Below are positions 1 through 9,743 of a stretch of DNA of 64,000 nt, piece after piece. The stretch's first letter is position 1. Each line of letters opens with the position of its first letter. The notes under the pieces are model-generated. The model did not search any database and was not told the DNA's origin. It saw only the letters and a program-made list of their open reading frames with translations. Source of the DNA: Aureimonas flava (GTDB taxonomy: Bacteria > Pseudomonadota > Alphaproteobacteria > Rhizobiales > Rhizobiaceae); assembly GCF_003583935.1 (NCBI RefSeq), contig NZ_QYRN01000001.1, forward strand, positions 186,001-250,000. Reading direction: 5' to 3'. A program made the translations under genes and the position numbers.

Positions 1-257
1 TTGCCGATCATGCGCGCGAGCTTGCGCTTGGGCAGGCCGAGGCGTCGCGCCTCGTTGACGATGAACAGCCCGATCAGCGCGCCTCCGGCGTCGCCGATGC
101 CCGGCACGAGCCCGATCAGCGCATCCGCGCCGAAGCGGATGTCGGTGCCGGGCACCCGGATCGCCGTGTCCATCAGGCGCGCCAGCGCATTCAAGCGCGC
201 GATGCGGCGCTCGCGGTCCTCGATCCAGATCGTACCGGTGTCGGCAAAGGCAGGCAT
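1..257 (-). CDS. DUF4112 family protein, C-terminus beyond window
   Basis: The reverse strand reads from ATG at 257 to the window edge, giving the first 85 or so residues. They contain the run RIPGT-like 'IRVPGTDIRFGADALIGLVPGIGD', shortened here to its key parts VPGTDIRFG and LIGLVPGIGD, followed by EARRLGLPKRKLARMIG. This is the signature of the DUF4112 family, small proteins with one or two predicted membrane helices and no known function. The hydrophobic stretch after GIGD (GALIGLFIV) fits a membrane segment. It is divergent from the zinc protease gene that starts at 407, with about 150 bp between them. The family call is from recalled motif similarity and the 3' end is not visible. Confidence 0.75.
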   Translation of the reverse strand, partial: MPAFADTGTIWIEDRERRIARLNALARLMDTAIRVPGTDIRFGADALIGLVPGIGDAGGALIGLFIVNEARRLGLPKRKLARMIG

Positions 258-406
258 GGCGTTTCGACCTCCCGTCGCGGCGTCGTGCGACGTTTCCCCT
301 TGCATGTGGTGCGCGGTGCACCCCGTTGCGAGCACGCTTTCGTTATTCCCCTGCGCGGGCCCCCTCCTATGTTCCGCCACAAGGGACAACGGGCAGGAGA
401 GCGGCC

Positions 407-1291
407 ATGGAATGGCGCGGTCGGCGGGAAAGCAGCAACATCGAGGACCGGCGGGGCAGCGGCGGCGGTTTCGGTGGCGGCGGGATGCGTATTCCGATCC
501 GCGCGGGCGGTGGCGGCGGCATCGGCCTCCTCGTGATCCTGGCGATCCTCTGGATCGGCTTCGGCATCAATCCGCTGTCGGTGATCGGAATGGACGACGG
601 CTCGGGCACCACGCAGACCGCGTCGCGCCAGGGGCCGGGCGTCTCCGGCACCGCCGACGAGACCGACAACTTCGTCGCCGTAGTGCTCGCGGACACCGAG
701 GACGTCTGGAACGCACGCTTCTCGCAGATGGGCAGCACCTACCGCGAGCCGACCCTGGTCCTGTTCGACCGGCAGGTGAGTTCCGCCTGCGGCAACGCCA
801 CGTCCGCCTCGGGGCCGTTCTACTGCCCGAACGACCAGAAGCTCTACCTCGACCTGACCTTCTTCCGGCAGCTCCAGGGCCAGCTCAACGCGCCCGGCGA
901 CTTCGCGCAGGCCTACGTGGTCGCCCACGAGGTCGGGCACCATGTCCAGAACCTCCTCGGCACGCTGGGCAAGACCACGCAGCTTCGCCAGCAGTCCTCG
1001 GAGGCCGACGCCAACGCCATCTCCGTTCGCGTCGAACTCCAGGCCGACTGCTATGCCGGCATCTGGGCGCACGACACCCAGCAGGCGGGCTTCGTGGAGG
1101 ACGGCGACGTGGAGGAGGCGCTCAACGCCGCCAGCCAGATCGGCGACGACACGCTGCAGGAGCGCAGCCAGGGAACGGTGGTGCCAGACAGCTTCACCCA
1201 CGGCACCTCGGCCCAGCGCGTCGAGTGGTTCCGCAGGGGCCTCACGTCGGGCAGCATGGAGCAGTGCGACACGTTCCAGGGACGGCTCTGA
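407..1291 (+). CDS. ypfJ: YpfJ-like neutral zinc metallopeptidase
   Basis: A 294-residue protein of the YpfJ/KPN_02809 family of predicted neutral zinc metallopeptidases. After a Gly-rich N-terminus (about residues 18-40) comes one membrane helix (about 40-55, GLLVILAILWIGFG), so the catalytic part is probably outside the cytoplasmic membrane. The zinc site is H174-E175-V-G-H178 in AHEVGHHVQN, and the second conserved block is ELQADCYAGIW. The start at 407 is chosen because an AGGAGAG ribosome site lies just upstream and the family motif MEWRGRRES begins there; the frame stays open further upstream. No substrate is known for the family. It lies 92 bp before glyS on the same strand. Confidence 0.87.
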   Translation: MEWRGRRESSNIEDRRGSGGGFGGGGMRIPIRAGGGGGIGLLVILAILWIGFGINPLSVIGMDDGSGTTQTASRQGPGVSGTADETDNFVAVVLADTEDVWNARFSQMGSTYREPTLVLFDRQVSSACGNATSASGPFYCPNDQKLYLDLTFFRQLQGQLNAPGDFAQAYVVAHEVGHHVQNLLGTLGKTTQLRQQSSEADANAISVRVELQADCYAGIWAHDTQQAGFVEDGDVEEALNAASQIGDDTLQERSQGTVVPDSFTHGTSAQRVEWFRRGLTSGSMEQCDTFQGRL

Positions 1292-1383
1292 GCCGGGACG
1301 GAAAGGCCGGCCGGCGCTTGCAATCCGGCCGGCGGCATGGTGTGTCCCGCGCGACTGCATCCAGCCGCGACGTGTGACAGCCC

Positions 1384-3507
1384 ATGCCCGACCTTCTTCT
1401 CGAGCTTCGTTCCGAAGAGATTCCCGCGCGCATGCAGCGCAAGGCGGCGGGCGACCTGAAGAAGGCGGTGACGGACGCGCTGGTCGCGGCGGGCCTGACC
1501 TACGAGGGCGCGCGCGAATACTGGACGCCGCGCCGCATCGCGCTCGACATCCGCGGTCTCGACGCACGCTCCAAGGACACGCGCGAGGAGCGCAAGGGCC
1601 CGCGAACGGACGCGCCAGAACGGGCGATCGAGGGCTTCCTCAAGGGGGCGGGGCTCGCCTCGATCGATCAGGCGGAGCGGCGCAGCGACGGCAAGAAGGG
1701 CGAGTTCTTCGTCGCGGTGATCGAGCGGCCAGGCCGGCCGGCCGAGGAGATCGTGGCCGAGGCCATGCCCGGCATCATCCGCGACTTTCCGTGGCCCAAG
1801 TCCATGCGCTGGGGTGCCGCGTCGCGCGAGCCGGGCTCGCTGCGCTGGGTTCGCCCGCTCCAATCGATCCTGTGCGTGTTCGGCCCGGAAAACGGCGAGA
1901 CCGCGGTGATCGACTTCGAGGTGGCCGGCATCCGCTCGGGCGACCGCACAGCCGGCCATCGCTTCCATGCCCCGGAGGAGTTCAAGGTCCGCCGCTTCGA
2001 AGACTACGCGCGCCAGCTCGAGAAGGCGTTCGTGGTGCTGGACGCCGAGCGGCGCAAGGAGATCATCCGCACCGATGCCGACAATCTCGCCTTCGCCCAA
2101 GGGCTGGAGGTCGTCGCCGACGAGGGGCTGCTGGAGGAGGTGTCGGGCCTCGTGGAATGGCCGGTCGTGCTGGTCGGGGAGTTCGAGGAGGCGTTTCTCG
2201 AAATCCCGCCGGAGATGATCCAGCTCACCATCCGCACCAACCAAAAGTGCTTCGTCACGCGGCGGCGGGGGGCGGACGGCCTGTCGAACCGCTTCCTGAT
2301 GATCGCCAACATCGAAGCGGCCGACCACGGCGCCGAGATCGCTCGCGGCAACGGCAAGGTGGTGCGCGCCCGCCTGTCGGACGCGCTCTACTTCTGGAAC
2401 ACGGACCAGGCCGCGCTGCCCGATCTCGACGCGCTGCAGGCGCCTGCCGGGCGCTTCGGCCTCGATCTGTCGAAGCCGCTCGATCAGCGTATGGCCAAGC
2501 TCGATGCCCTGGGCGTGACCTTCCACGCCAAGCTCGGCACGCAAGGGGAGCGCGTCCGCCGCATCGCCGACCTCGCCGAGGTGCTGGCACCCATGGTCGG
2601 CGCCGAGCCGGCCGCTGCCCGGCGCGCGGCTGTGCTGGCCAAGGCGGACCTCACCACCGAGGCGGTAGGCGAGTTTCCCGAGCTCCAGGGCCTGATGGGC
2701 CAGAAATACGCAGCCCTTCAGGGCGAGCCCGATGCCGTGCAGCGCGCGCTGGCGGATCACTACAAGCCGCAGGGGCCGGGCGACACGGTGCCCGCCGAGC
2801 CGGTGGCCATCGCGGTTGCGCTCGCCGACAAGCTCGACACGCTGGTGGGCTTCTGGGCGATCGACGAGAAGCCGACGGGCTCCAAGGACCCCTATGCGCT
2901 GCGCCGCGCCGCGCTGGGCGTGATCCGCATCGTGCTCGACAACGAGTTGCGGCTGCGCCTCGGATCGCTGCTGACCTCGGGCGATCTCCTGTCGTTCTTC
3001 CACGACCGGTTGAAGGTGCAGCTTCGCGAGCAGGGCGCGCGTCACGACTTGGTGGACGCGGTGCTGGGCGGCGCGGGCGAGGGGAAGGACGACCTTCTCG
3101 ACGTGTCCCGGCGCGTGGCCGAGCTCGGCCGCCTCCTGGAGACCGATGACGGCGTCAATCTCCTGGCCGCCTATCGGCGCGCCGCCAACATCCTCGCGGC
3201 AGAGGAGAAGAAGGGGACGCCGGTGGCGGCTTCGGTCGACCCCGCACTGTTCCGCGAAGAGGAAGAGCGGGCCCTTCTGGCCGCGATCGGCCAGGCCGAA
3301 ACCGATCTCGACGCGGCCATGCGCGCGGAGGATTATACGCGCGCCACCGCGGCGCTCGCCCGTCTGAGGCAGCCGGCCGACGCCTTCTTCGAGAAGGTGC
3401 TGGTCAATGCCGAGGACGAGGCCGTCCGTGCCAACCGCCTCGCCCTGCTGTCGCGCATCCGTTCCGCCGCCGGCCGACTGGCCGATCTGTCCCGCGTCGC
3501 CGGGTGA
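1384..3507 (+). CDS. glyS: glycyl-tRNA synthetase beta subunit
   Basis: This 707-residue protein is the beta chain of the bacterial alpha2beta2 glycyl-tRNA synthetase, which charges tRNA-Gly with glycine; the beta chain carries tRNA recognition. The N-terminus [18 protein letters not shown] is characteristic, and the length matches the family (about 690-710). Further blocks such as [10 protein letters not shown] and FVTRRR follow in order, and the C-terminal half holds the HD-like and anticodon-binding regions. The alpha subunit gene glyQ is not in the window; in related genomes it lies a short way upstream, so it may be just outside the left edge. The Shine-Dalgarno sequence is weak. A gap of almost 300 bp follows. 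Confidence 0.96.
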   Translation: MPDLLLELRSEEIPARMQRKAAGDLKKAVTDALVAAGLTYEGAREYWTPRRIALDIRGLDARSKDTREERKGPRTDAPERAIEGFLKGAGLASIDQAERRSDGKKGEFFVAVIERPGRPAEEIVAEAMPGIIRDFPWPKSMRWGAASREPGSLRWVRPLQSILCVFGPENGETAVIDFEVAGIRSGDRTAGHRFHAPEEFKVRRFEDYARQLEKAFVVLDAERRKEIIRTDADNLAFAQGLEVVADEGLLEEVSGLVEWPVVLVGEFEEAFLEIPPEMIQLTIRTNQKCFVTRRRGADGLSNRFLMIANIEAADHGAEIARGNGKVVRARLSDALYFWNTDQAALPDLDALQAPAGRFGLDLSKPLDQRMAKLDALGVTFHAKLGTQGERVRRIADLAEVLAPMVGAEPAAARRAAVLAKADLTTEAVGEFPELQGLMGQKYAALQGEPDAVQRALADHYKPQGPGDTVPAEPVAIAVALADKLDTLVGFWAIDEKPTGSKDPYALRRAALGVIRIVLDNELRLRLGSLLTSGDLLSFFHDRLKVQLREQGARHDLVDAVLGGAGEGKDDLLDVSRRVAELGRLLETDDGVNLLAAYRRAANILAAEEKKGTPVAASVDPALFREEEERALLAAIGQAETDLDAAMRAEDYTRATAALARLRQPADAFFEKVLVNAEDEAVRANRLALLSRIRSAAGRLADLSRVAG

Positions 3508-3804
3508 AGGTTGGGCGACTTCCAATTCGGCTGATTCGCGCACAGGCCAGCACAAGCCTTGCGCGGCAGGATCATCGGGCGGCGACCCGATCCGATGCCG
3601 GGTTTGTGAAATAATTTGTGATCGCGTCGCCTGCAACCCGCCGAAAAGGCGGACGATAGATCGCCGCGATCGAGCTTGCCCGAGGGTGCTCGGTCTTCTC
3701 ACGGAGGGGTGGGGCCTGCCGCATCGGCTTGGCTTCGTTTCGACTGACCTGATCTCGCCCGCGCGTCCCTCGTCGACGCGCGCGCCCGACGAGGGGACGC
3801 CCGA
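3508..3804. other. intergenic region between glyS and GH25 gene
   Basis: This 297-bp gap holds no convincing gene. It contains an AT-rich island at 3603-3621 with two direct copies of TTTGTGA 12 bp apart (3603-3609 and 3615-3621), which includes an AATAAT that could serve as a -10 element, but I see no matching -35. A short hairpin (CCGCC/GGCGG, about 3639-3652) lies just after it. No T-run terminator for glyS is visible. Confidence 0.5.
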
Positions 3805-5319
3805 ATGCCGAGAATGCGCGCCGCCTGTGCGGTTGCCATGCGCTGGGTTTGCGCCATTGCAGCAGGATCGATGATCGCGGGCCTCGGCCCTGCGATGGCC
3901 GACTGGGACCGTCCCTGGCGCGACGAGACCCGGGCTCTCGTGATCGACGCGTACGAATTCAACCCGATCAACTGGAAGCAGTTGACGAGCGACAAGCGCA
4001 TCGGCGCCTTCATCAACAAGGCGTCGGACGGGCTTCCTCCCGCCTGGAGCTGCAGCGGCCTGTCGGGCGACGACGAGAAGCTCTGCAAGAACCGGTGGTG
4101 GAAGTATTCCGTCACGCAGGAACTCTACATGACCCGCCGCGAGATGGCGAAGACGCTCGGCCTCAAGTGGGGCGCCTACCATCTCGGCCGTCCCGGCAAC
4201 CCGCGCGAGCAGGCCGACCACTTCATCGACTTCGCCAAGCCCGAGCCGGACGAGCTGATTGCCCTCGACATCGAGGACAACGACCCGACGCAGTGGATGT
4301 CGCTGGCCGAGGCCGAGGAGTTCGCGCGCCAGATCAAGATCCGCCTGGACCGCTATCCGGTTCTCTACACCAACGGCTCGACGGCCGCCTACATCGCACA
4401 GAACCGGGAAACCTATCCGCTCCTGTCGCGCCTCCAGCTCTGGTACGCGCGCTACCGCGACGACCTGACCGGCGTCTTCCCGGAGGGCTATTGGGACAAG
4501 TACGCCCTCTGGCAGTTCTCCTCCATGCACAACTGCAACAAGCGCACCTGCCCCTACCGCGTGGCGGGCGCGAAGGACGACATCGACGTCAACGTCGCCT
4601 CGATGAACGTCGAGGACCTCCATAAGGCCTGGCCGTTCGACGGCCTCGTGGCGCCGGAGCCGCAGCCGGTGCCCGACGCGGGCGCGCTGATCGCCAAGCT
4701 CGGCAACGAAGCGCGCGAAGCCGTGGCCGAGATCGGCAAGGACGTGGCGGCGCTGGTCAAGCCCGGCCAGGCCGAGGCGAAGGGCGAGGCCGTTCCGGGA
4801 ACGCTCGCGGCTGCCTACGGGCCCGCGGCGCACGCCGGCATCGATCCGCTCAAACTGTTGACCGAGACCGCGCTCGAGGAAAAGCGTGTGTCCGCCCATC
4901 CGGCGCCGGTCCTCTCGGCCATCACGCAGGGACCGAAGACCGACCCCCTGCCGCCCGCCGACCGGCCGGCCGCTTCGGCCCCTGCCGGACAGCTGATCGG
5001 CACGATCGGACAGCTCCGCCAGGAGATGCAGGCGGTGCGCGAGATCCTCAGCGACGAGACGCAGGGCGGCGACCCTGCCGCCGCAGCGCCGGCCGCGCCG
5101 GGCTCTCCGGTCAAGGGTACGGAACTCAAGTCCCGCATCCTGGAGATGATGAAGGCGGCCGAGGCGGCGATGGACGGCGTGCCGGGCGACAAGCCCGTCG
5201 AGAGCGAGGCGCCGGAAGAGCGCGCCGACCTGATGGCGCCGCGCGGCGGCTGGACGCTCCTGTCCAGCTTCTCGGCGTCCGAGCGTCGCGTCGCGGCCGC
5301 GTTTCGCACCACGCGCTGA
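3805..5319 (+). CDS. secreted GH25 family muramidase (lysozyme-like)
   Basis: A 504-residue exported glycoside hydrolase family 25 protein, expected to cleave the MurNAc-GlcNAc bond of peptidoglycan. Residues 1-32 look like a signal peptide ending AMA|D. The GH25 domain spans about 43-275: VIDAYEFN (Asp48) is the first barrel strand and ALDIEDND gives the catalytic acid pair Asp155/Glu157; VLYTNG and ALWQFS follow in the usual order. The roughly 230-residue C-terminal part is Ala/Pro/Glu-rich, looks largely disordered and matches no domain I recognise. ATG codons at 3814 and 3838 are alternative starts. It stands alone between glyS and sua5. Whether it acts on the cell's own wall or outside is inference. 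Confidence 0.85.
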   Translation: MPRMRAACAVAMRWVCAIAAGSMIAGLGPAMADWDRPWRDETRALVIDAYEFNPINWKQLTSDKRIGAFINKASDGLPPAWSCSGLSGDDEKLCKNRWWKYSVTQELYMTRREMAKTLGLKWGAYHLGRPGNPREQADHFIDFAKPEPDELIALDIEDNDPTQWMSLAEAEEFARQIKIRLDRYPVLYTNGSTAAYIAQNRETYPLLSRLQLWYARYRDDLTGVFPEGYWDKYALWQFSSMHNCNKRTCPYRVAGAKDDIDVNVASMNVEDLHKAWPFDGLVAPEPQPVPDAGALIAKLGNEAREAVAEIGKDVAALVKPGQAEAKGEAVPGTLAAAYGPAAHAGIDPLKLLTETALEEKRVSAHPAPVLSAITQGPKTDPLPPADRPAASAPAGQLIGTIGQLRQEMQAVREILSDETQGGDPAAAAPAAPGSPVKGTELKSRILEMMKAAEAAMDGVPGDKPVESEAPEERADLMAPRGGWTLLSSFSASERRVAAAFRTTR

Positions 5320-5427
5320 CGCCTGCCACCCTTGGTGATCTCGCACCCTGATTCTTCGCCTGCCACCTTGCGCGAAGATGGTGCGGGTGCGCTTCCCGCC
5401 CGGCGGTCCAGCCTCTAGACAGGCGGC

Positions 5428-6387
5428 ATGATCGAGACGCAGACCATCAGGCTCGCCGACGAGGCGGCCGAACGCGATGTGGCCGAGCGGTTGGCGCGCG
5501 GCGAACTCGTCGCCGTGCCGACGGAGACGGTCTACGGCCTCGCGGGGGATGCCGCCGACGGCAAGGCCGTCGCCCGAATCTTCGAGGCCAAGGGCCGGCC
5601 ACGCTTCAATCCGCTGATCGCGCACGTCACCGGCCGCGCCATGGCCGAGCGATATGCCGAGGTCGACCCGCTCGCGGCGCGGCTGATCGAGCGGTTCTGG
5701 CCGGGGCCGCTCACACTGGTTCTGCCGCTGCGCCCCGACGCGCCGCTCCATCCGCTGGTCACCGCCGGTCTGCCGACCGTGGCGCTGCGTTCGCCGCAAG
5801 GGGGCATGGCGCGCGTGCTCGCCCATCTCGGCCGCCCCGTGGCCGCGCCGAGCGCCAACCGTTCGGGCCGCGTCAGCCCGACCACGGCCGCGCACGTCCT
5901 GCGCACACTGGGCGGCCGCATCGAAGCGGTGGCCGACGGCGGCGCGGCGACGCACGGCATCGAATCCACCATCGTCCAGCCGTGCGCCGACCATGTCCTG
6001 CTGCTTCGTCCGGGCTCGGTCACGGCGGCGGAGATCGAAGCCGCGACGGGCCTTGCGGTTCGCCGCCACGACGGCGCCGCCATCGTGGCACCGGGCCAGA
6101 TGCGTTCGCACTACGCGCCGCACGGCCGCGTGCGCCTCGCCGTCGCCGAGCCCGAGCCGGACGAGCACTACATCGCTTTCGGTCCGCTGGCCGACGAAAC
6201 GCGGGCGCGGGCGGTGTATCAACTCAGTGAAACGGGCGACCTGCGCGAAGCGGCGAGCCGGCTGTTCGCGGCGCTCAGCGCCTTCGACGCGCCCGACATA
6301 GACCGCATCGCGGTGGCGCCGATCCCGGCCGAGGGGCTGGGCGAGGCGATCAACGACCGACTGGCTCGCGCGGCGGCCGACCGCTGA
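5428..6387 (+). CDS. L-threonylcarbamoyladenylate synthase (Sua5/TsaC)
   Basis: This 319-residue protein makes threonylcarbamoyl-AMP from threonine, bicarbonate and ATP, the first step of t6A37 modification of ANN-decoding tRNAs. The YrdC domain is at about 10-200, with VPTETVYGLAGDA, the K55-G-R57 motif in FEAKGRPRFNPL, and S142-x-N144 in APSANRSG. A C-terminal Sua5 domain (about 215-319) makes it the long Sua5 type rather than the short TsaC. A linker with PGQMRSHYAPH joins the two, as is typical. The FAD oxidoreductase starts 37 bp downstream, so the two are probably co-transcribed. Confidence 0.94.
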   Translation: MIETQTIRLADEAAERDVAERLARGELVAVPTETVYGLAGDAADGKAVARIFEAKGRPRFNPLIAHVTGRAMAERYAEVDPLAARLIERFWPGPLTLVLPLRPDAPLHPLVTAGLPTVALRSPQGGMARVLAHLGRPVAAPSANRSGRVSPTTAAHVLRTLGGRIEAVADGGAATHGIESTIVQPCADHVLLLRPGSVTAAEIEAATGLAVRRHDGAAIVAPGQMRSHYAPHGRVRLAVAEPEPDEHYIAFGPLADETRARAVYQLSETGDLREAASRLFAALSAFDAPDIDRIAVAPIPAEGLGEAINDRLARAAADR

Positions 6388-6424
6388 TCTCGACGGCGCG
6401 CTGGCAGGGGCCTACACCTCGCCC

Positions 6425-7855
6425 ATGACCCAGCCGATCGACACCGCCCTTTCCGATGCCCTCCGCGACCGGTTCGCCGCTCTCGTCACGCCTGGCCAGG
6501 CCCTGACGGAACCCGGCGACCTCGCGCCCTTCCTACGGGAAACCCGCGACCTGTTTCCCGGCCGCTCGCGTCTGGTGCTGCGGCCCGGCAGCGTGGACGA
6601 GGTTTCGGCCATCCTCCGGCTGGCGTCCGAGACGCGCACGCCCGTCGTGCCGCAGGGCGGCAACACCGGCCATGTCGGCGGACAGATGCCCCGCTCGGAG
6701 GCCGAGATCGTGCTGTCGCTCTCGCGTCTCGACCGGATCCGCGAGATCGATCCGGCAGGGCAGACGATCACGGTGGACGCGGGTGTCGTACTGCAGCGGG
6801 TGCAGGAGGCGGCCGACGAGGCGGGGCTTCTGTTCCCCCTGTCGCTCGGCTCGGAAGGTTCCTGCCAGATCGGCGGCAACCTCGCCTCCAACGCCGGCGG
6901 CACGGGCGTGATCGCCTACGGCAACAGCCGCGAGCTCTGCCTCGGGATCGAGGCGGTGCTGGCGTCGGGCGAACTCTTCCACGGCCTTCGCCGCTTGAAG
7001 AAGGACAATCGAGGCTACGACCTGCGCCAGCTCCTGATCGGGTCCGAGGGCACGCTCGGCGTCATCACCGGCGCGGTACTGCGCCTGTTTCCCAAGCCCC
7101 GCGGGCGCGAGGTCGCCTATGCCGGGCTCTCTACGCCGGAGGCGATGCTCCAGCTCCTGGCGCGCGCGCAGGGAGCGGCCGGAAACCAGCTCACGGCCTT
7201 CGAGATCATGCCGCGCCTCGCCATGGAGTTCACGCTGAAGCACACGCGCGGCGCACGCGACCCGCTCGCCTCGCCGCATGCCTGGTACGTGCTCGTCGAA
7301 GTGTCCTCGAACCGGTCGTCGGAGGATGCGGCGGCGGCGATGGAAACCGTTCTCGCGGGCGCCCTGGAGGCGGGCGAGATCGAGGATGCGACCGTGGCCC
7401 GCTCGGGCGCCGACGCCGCGTTGTTCTGGCGCATGCGCGAGGAGATGAGCTGGGCGCAGAAGCCGGAGGGCGGCTCGATCAAGCACGACGTCTCCGTGCC
7501 GGTGGCGCTGGTACCCGAGTTCCTCCGTCGCGCCGACGCGGCGGTGCGCGCGGCCATACCCGGCGTGCGCGTCGTCTCCTTCGGGCACCTGGGCGACGGC
7601 AACATCCACTACAATCTGTCGCAGCCCGTCGGCGCCGACCGGGACGCCTTCCTGGCGCGCTGGGGCGAGATCAACGCACTGGTGCACGGCATCGTCGCCG
7701 AGCTCGGCGGCAGTTTCGCGGCCGAGCACGGGATCGGTCAGCTCAAGCGCGACGAGCTGGCGCGCACCAAGCCCGCGGTCGAGATGGAGCTGATGCGCGG
7801 CATCAAGAACCTCTTCGATCCTTTCGGGATTCTGAATCCCGGAAAAGTCGTTTAA
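6425..7855 (+). CDS. FAD-linked 2-hydroxyacid oxidoreductase (GlcD/D2HGDH-like)
   Basis: A 476-residue flavoprotein of the GlcD / D-2-hydroxyglutarate dehydrogenase / D-lactate dehydrogenase family. The N-terminal FAD-binding_4 domain (about 45-225) has PQGGNTGHVGG from residue 76 and GGNLASNAGG. The C-terminal FAD-oxidase_C domain (about 230-475) has the substrate and metal residues in HLGDGNIHYN (from His388) and AEHGIGQLKRDE (Glu434-His435). It ends FGILNPGKVV, the usual family C-terminus. The family oxidises D-2-hydroxyacids, passing electrons to a quinone or electron-transfer flavoprotein; the true substrate cannot be read from the sequence. It follows sua5 closely on the same strand. 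Confidence 0.87.
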   Translation: MTQPIDTALSDALRDRFAALVTPGQALTEPGDLAPFLRETRDLFPGRSRLVLRPGSVDEVSAILRLASETRTPVVPQGGNTGHVGGQMPRSEAEIVLSLSRLDRIREIDPAGQTITVDAGVVLQRVQEAADEAGLLFPLSLGSEGSCQIGGNLASNAGGTGVIAYGNSRELCLGIEAVLASGELFHGLRRLKKDNRGYDLRQLLIGSEGTLGVITGAVLRLFPKPRGREVAYAGLSTPEAMLQLLARAQGAAGNQLTAFEIMPRLAMEFTLKHTRGARDPLASPHAWYVLVEVSSNRSSEDAAAAMETVLAGALEAGEIEDATVARSGADAALFWRMREEMSWAQKPEGGSIKHDVSVPVALVPEFLRRADAAVRAAIPGVRVVSFGHLGDGNIHYNLSQPVGADRDAFLARWGEINALVHGIVAELGGSFAAEHGIGQLKRDELARTKPAVEMELMRGIKNLFDPFGILNPGKVV

Positions 7856-8030
7856 AGATCTCTTCAAAATCACGATTTGGATACCCTGATCTTGGTCAGG
7901 TTCACTTAACTCAACTTCTTAGCGGGAGGGCAACGCGCGCCCGGTAGTCTGCAAGCATCAAAGGTCGGGATACATCGACCGAGCATGGAAGAACTCTCCG
8001 AGCCTTCCGATCGACAGACGAGGACGCGAC

Positions 8031-8606
8031 ATGAGCGTTGTTCACCATCAGAACCCGGCCAAGCCCGAGTGGGCGACCATGCCGATCCGGCTCGATCCCT
8101 CGCTTGCCGACCGCAAGCAGAGCTTCGAGCTGGTCCAGGACGGCGAGGTCGTCTCCTACCGGATCGACCGTCGGGGCGCCGTCATCCGCCGGACGCTCGA
8201 GAAGAGTGGCCTTCCGGTCTCCATCGCGCTCGCGGCCCGCTCCTTCCGGGGCGTCGCAGCCCGCGCCATGGAGAACGGCGAAGGCGAGATCACGGTGACC
8301 CTGGAGCTGCACCACGAGGACCCGACCATGTCGGTGCCGCTGCTGGTGGCCTCCGACCTCTACGACGTGGCGGCCGACTGGCGCGGCTGGTCGGAACTCT
8401 ACCGGCTGCCCATGCTGATGGTCGAGGCCGACGGCAGCGTCACCGCGCTCGAGGATACGCTCGGGCAGGTCCGCCGCAACGATCCGATCGAGCGTCGTGC
8501 CAGCGCCCATCGCGGTCGCCGCCCGCGCTTCCTCGCCCGCCGCAAGCCGGGCGGTCTCGGCCTGCGCCTGATGGTGCAGGGCCAGGAGATCATCGCCCGC
8601 GACTGA
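8031..8606 (+). CDS. DUF6101 family protein
   Basis: A 191-residue protein matching my memory of the rhizobial DUF6101 family: VIDRRGAVI-like RIDRRGAVIRRTL, a central block VTLELHHEDPTMSVPLLVA, ADWRGWS, RLPMLMVEADG, and the terminal GQEIIARD. It has no signal peptide or membrane helix and no enzyme motif I can recognise. A GAGGA ribosome site precedes the start. The gene is convergent with ubiA, the two stop codons being 3 bp apart, an arrangement I recall from other rhizobia. The function is unknown. The 175-bp region upstream holds an AT-rich stretch and a short CCTGA/TCAGG hairpin at 7885-7900, where its promoter should lie. Confidence 0.75.
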   Translation: MSVVHHQNPAKPEWATMPIRLDPSLADRKQSFELVQDGEVVSYRIDRRGAVIRRTLEKSGLPVSIALAARSFRGVAARAMENGEGEITVTLELHHEDPTMSVPLLVASDLYDVAADWRGWSELYRLPMLMVEADGSVTALEDTLGQVRRNDPIERRASAHRGRRPRFLARRKPGGLGLRLMVQGQEIIARD

Positions 8607-8609
8607 GGA

Positions 8610-9611
8610 TCAGTAGAGGCGCGGGAAGGACAGCATCCAAAGGCTGGAGAAGACCAGCCCGAGGAAGATGATCCAGCCGAACAGGGCGTTCGACTTGAAC
8701 AGCTTGAGGCAGTCGTCGGCGTCGTCGATGTCGAGGCTGCGGATCTGCCAGGACATCTGCACCGCGCCGAGCAGCAGGCCGGCATAGGCCGGCCACGACG
8801 GGCCGGCGCTCCCGCTGCCGGCCACGCGATAGGCGAGCGCGAAGAGCACGATGGCGCCGCCGTAGAGCAGCACCAGCGCAGTCTTGGTGCGCCGGCCGAA
8901 CAGGCGCGCGGTGGAACGCACACCGACCAGGGCGTCGTCCTCGCGGTCCTGGTGCGCGTAGATCGTGTCGTAGCCGACCGTCCAGAGCACCGCGCCGGCG
9001 TAGAGAAGCAGCGGGCTCACCGTCAGCGTGCCCCAGAAGGCCGCCCATCCCATCAGGGCGCCCCACGAGAAGGCGAAGCCGAGGCCGAGCTGCGGCCAGT
9101 CCGTCACCCGCTTCAGGAACGGATAGATGGCCACCACGGCCAGCGAGCCGATCCCCAGGAGGATCGCGAACGGGTTGAACTGGACGAGCACCAGCAGCCC
9201 GACCAACGCCTGCGCCACGAGGAAGCCCTTGGCCCGCGCGGGCGAGACCCGGCCGGAGGGCAGGGGGCGCGAACGCGTGCGGGCGATCTTGGCGTCGATG
9301 TCCTGGTCCACGAGGTCGTTGTAGGTGCAGCCCGCGCCGCGCATCGCGATGGAGCCGATCAGGAACAGGATCAGGTCCCAGAGGTCCGGCAGTCCGGTAT
9401 GCACGGCGGACGGGGCGGCCCATTGCGGCGCCAGCGCCGCCGACCACCAGCACGGCCACAGGAGAAGCTGCCAGCCGATCGGCCGGTCCCAGCGCGCGAG
9501 CTGCGCATAGGGCCACAGCGCCCGTGGCAGGGCACGATAGACCCAGTTGTCGGACGGGGCGTCCGCCACCCGGTCGGCCGGCAGGCCCCTTGAATCATCC
9601 TGCGATCGCAT
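8610..9611 (-). CDS. ubiA: 4-hydroxybenzoate polyprenyltransferase
   Basis: An integral membrane prenyltransferase of 333 residues that attaches the polyprenyl tail to 4-hydroxybenzoate in ubiquinone synthesis. Both Mg-diphosphate sites are visible: [20 protein letters not shown] (the NDxxDxxxD motif) and a second Asp-rich motif in [16 protein letters not shown]. Around eight hydrophobic helices fill the rest, ending [11 protein letters not shown]. The ATG at 9611 is taken as the start; the frame extends to 9668, but that part lacks family similarity. It is divergent from purD and convergent with DUF6101. Its quinone product feeds the cytochrome oxidase chain encoded later in the window. Confidence 0.93.
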   Translation of the reverse strand: MRSQDDSRGLPADRVADAPSDNWVYRALPRALWPYAQLARWDRPIGWQLLLWPCWWSAALAPQWAAPSAVHTGLPDLWDLILFLIGSIAMRGAGCTYNDLVDQDIDAKIARTRSRPLPSGRVSPARAKGFLVAQALVGLLVLVQFNPFAILLGIGSLAVVAIYPFLKRVTDWPQLGLGFAFSWGALMGWAAFWGTLTVSPLLLYAGAVLWTVGYDTIYAHQDREDDALVGVRSTARLFGRRTKTALVLLYGGAIVLFALAYRVAGSGSAGPSWPAYAGLLLGAVQMSWQIRSLDIDDADDCLKLFKSNALFGWIIFLGLVFSSLWMLSFPRLY

Positions 9612-9673
9612 TTCGATGGAAAAGCCCTTCGCCGCCCGCCGCGTCAAGCCCCGAAGGCACTCGGGCAAATGAC

Positions 9674-9702
9674 TTGCCCCCCGCAGCCGGAGCCTCTATC
9701 GC
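9674..9702 (+). promoter_or_regulatory. candidate promoter of purD
   Basis: TTGCCC at 9674-9679 and TATCGC at 9697-9702 are separated by 17 bp, about 40 bp before the purD start. The match to the sigma-70 consensus is only partial, so this is a weak prediction. Confidence 0.3.
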
Positions 9703-9743
9703 CGCCCCATCGCCCACACCTGCGCACGGGACCCGGCATCCAG

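Noticed and set aside
1051-6222. A 1723-codon open frame on the minus strand across glyS, the GH25 gene and sua5.
   Set aside because: It lies antisense to well-supported genes, has biased Arg/Ala/Gly composition and no domain; it reflects high-GC third-position bias.
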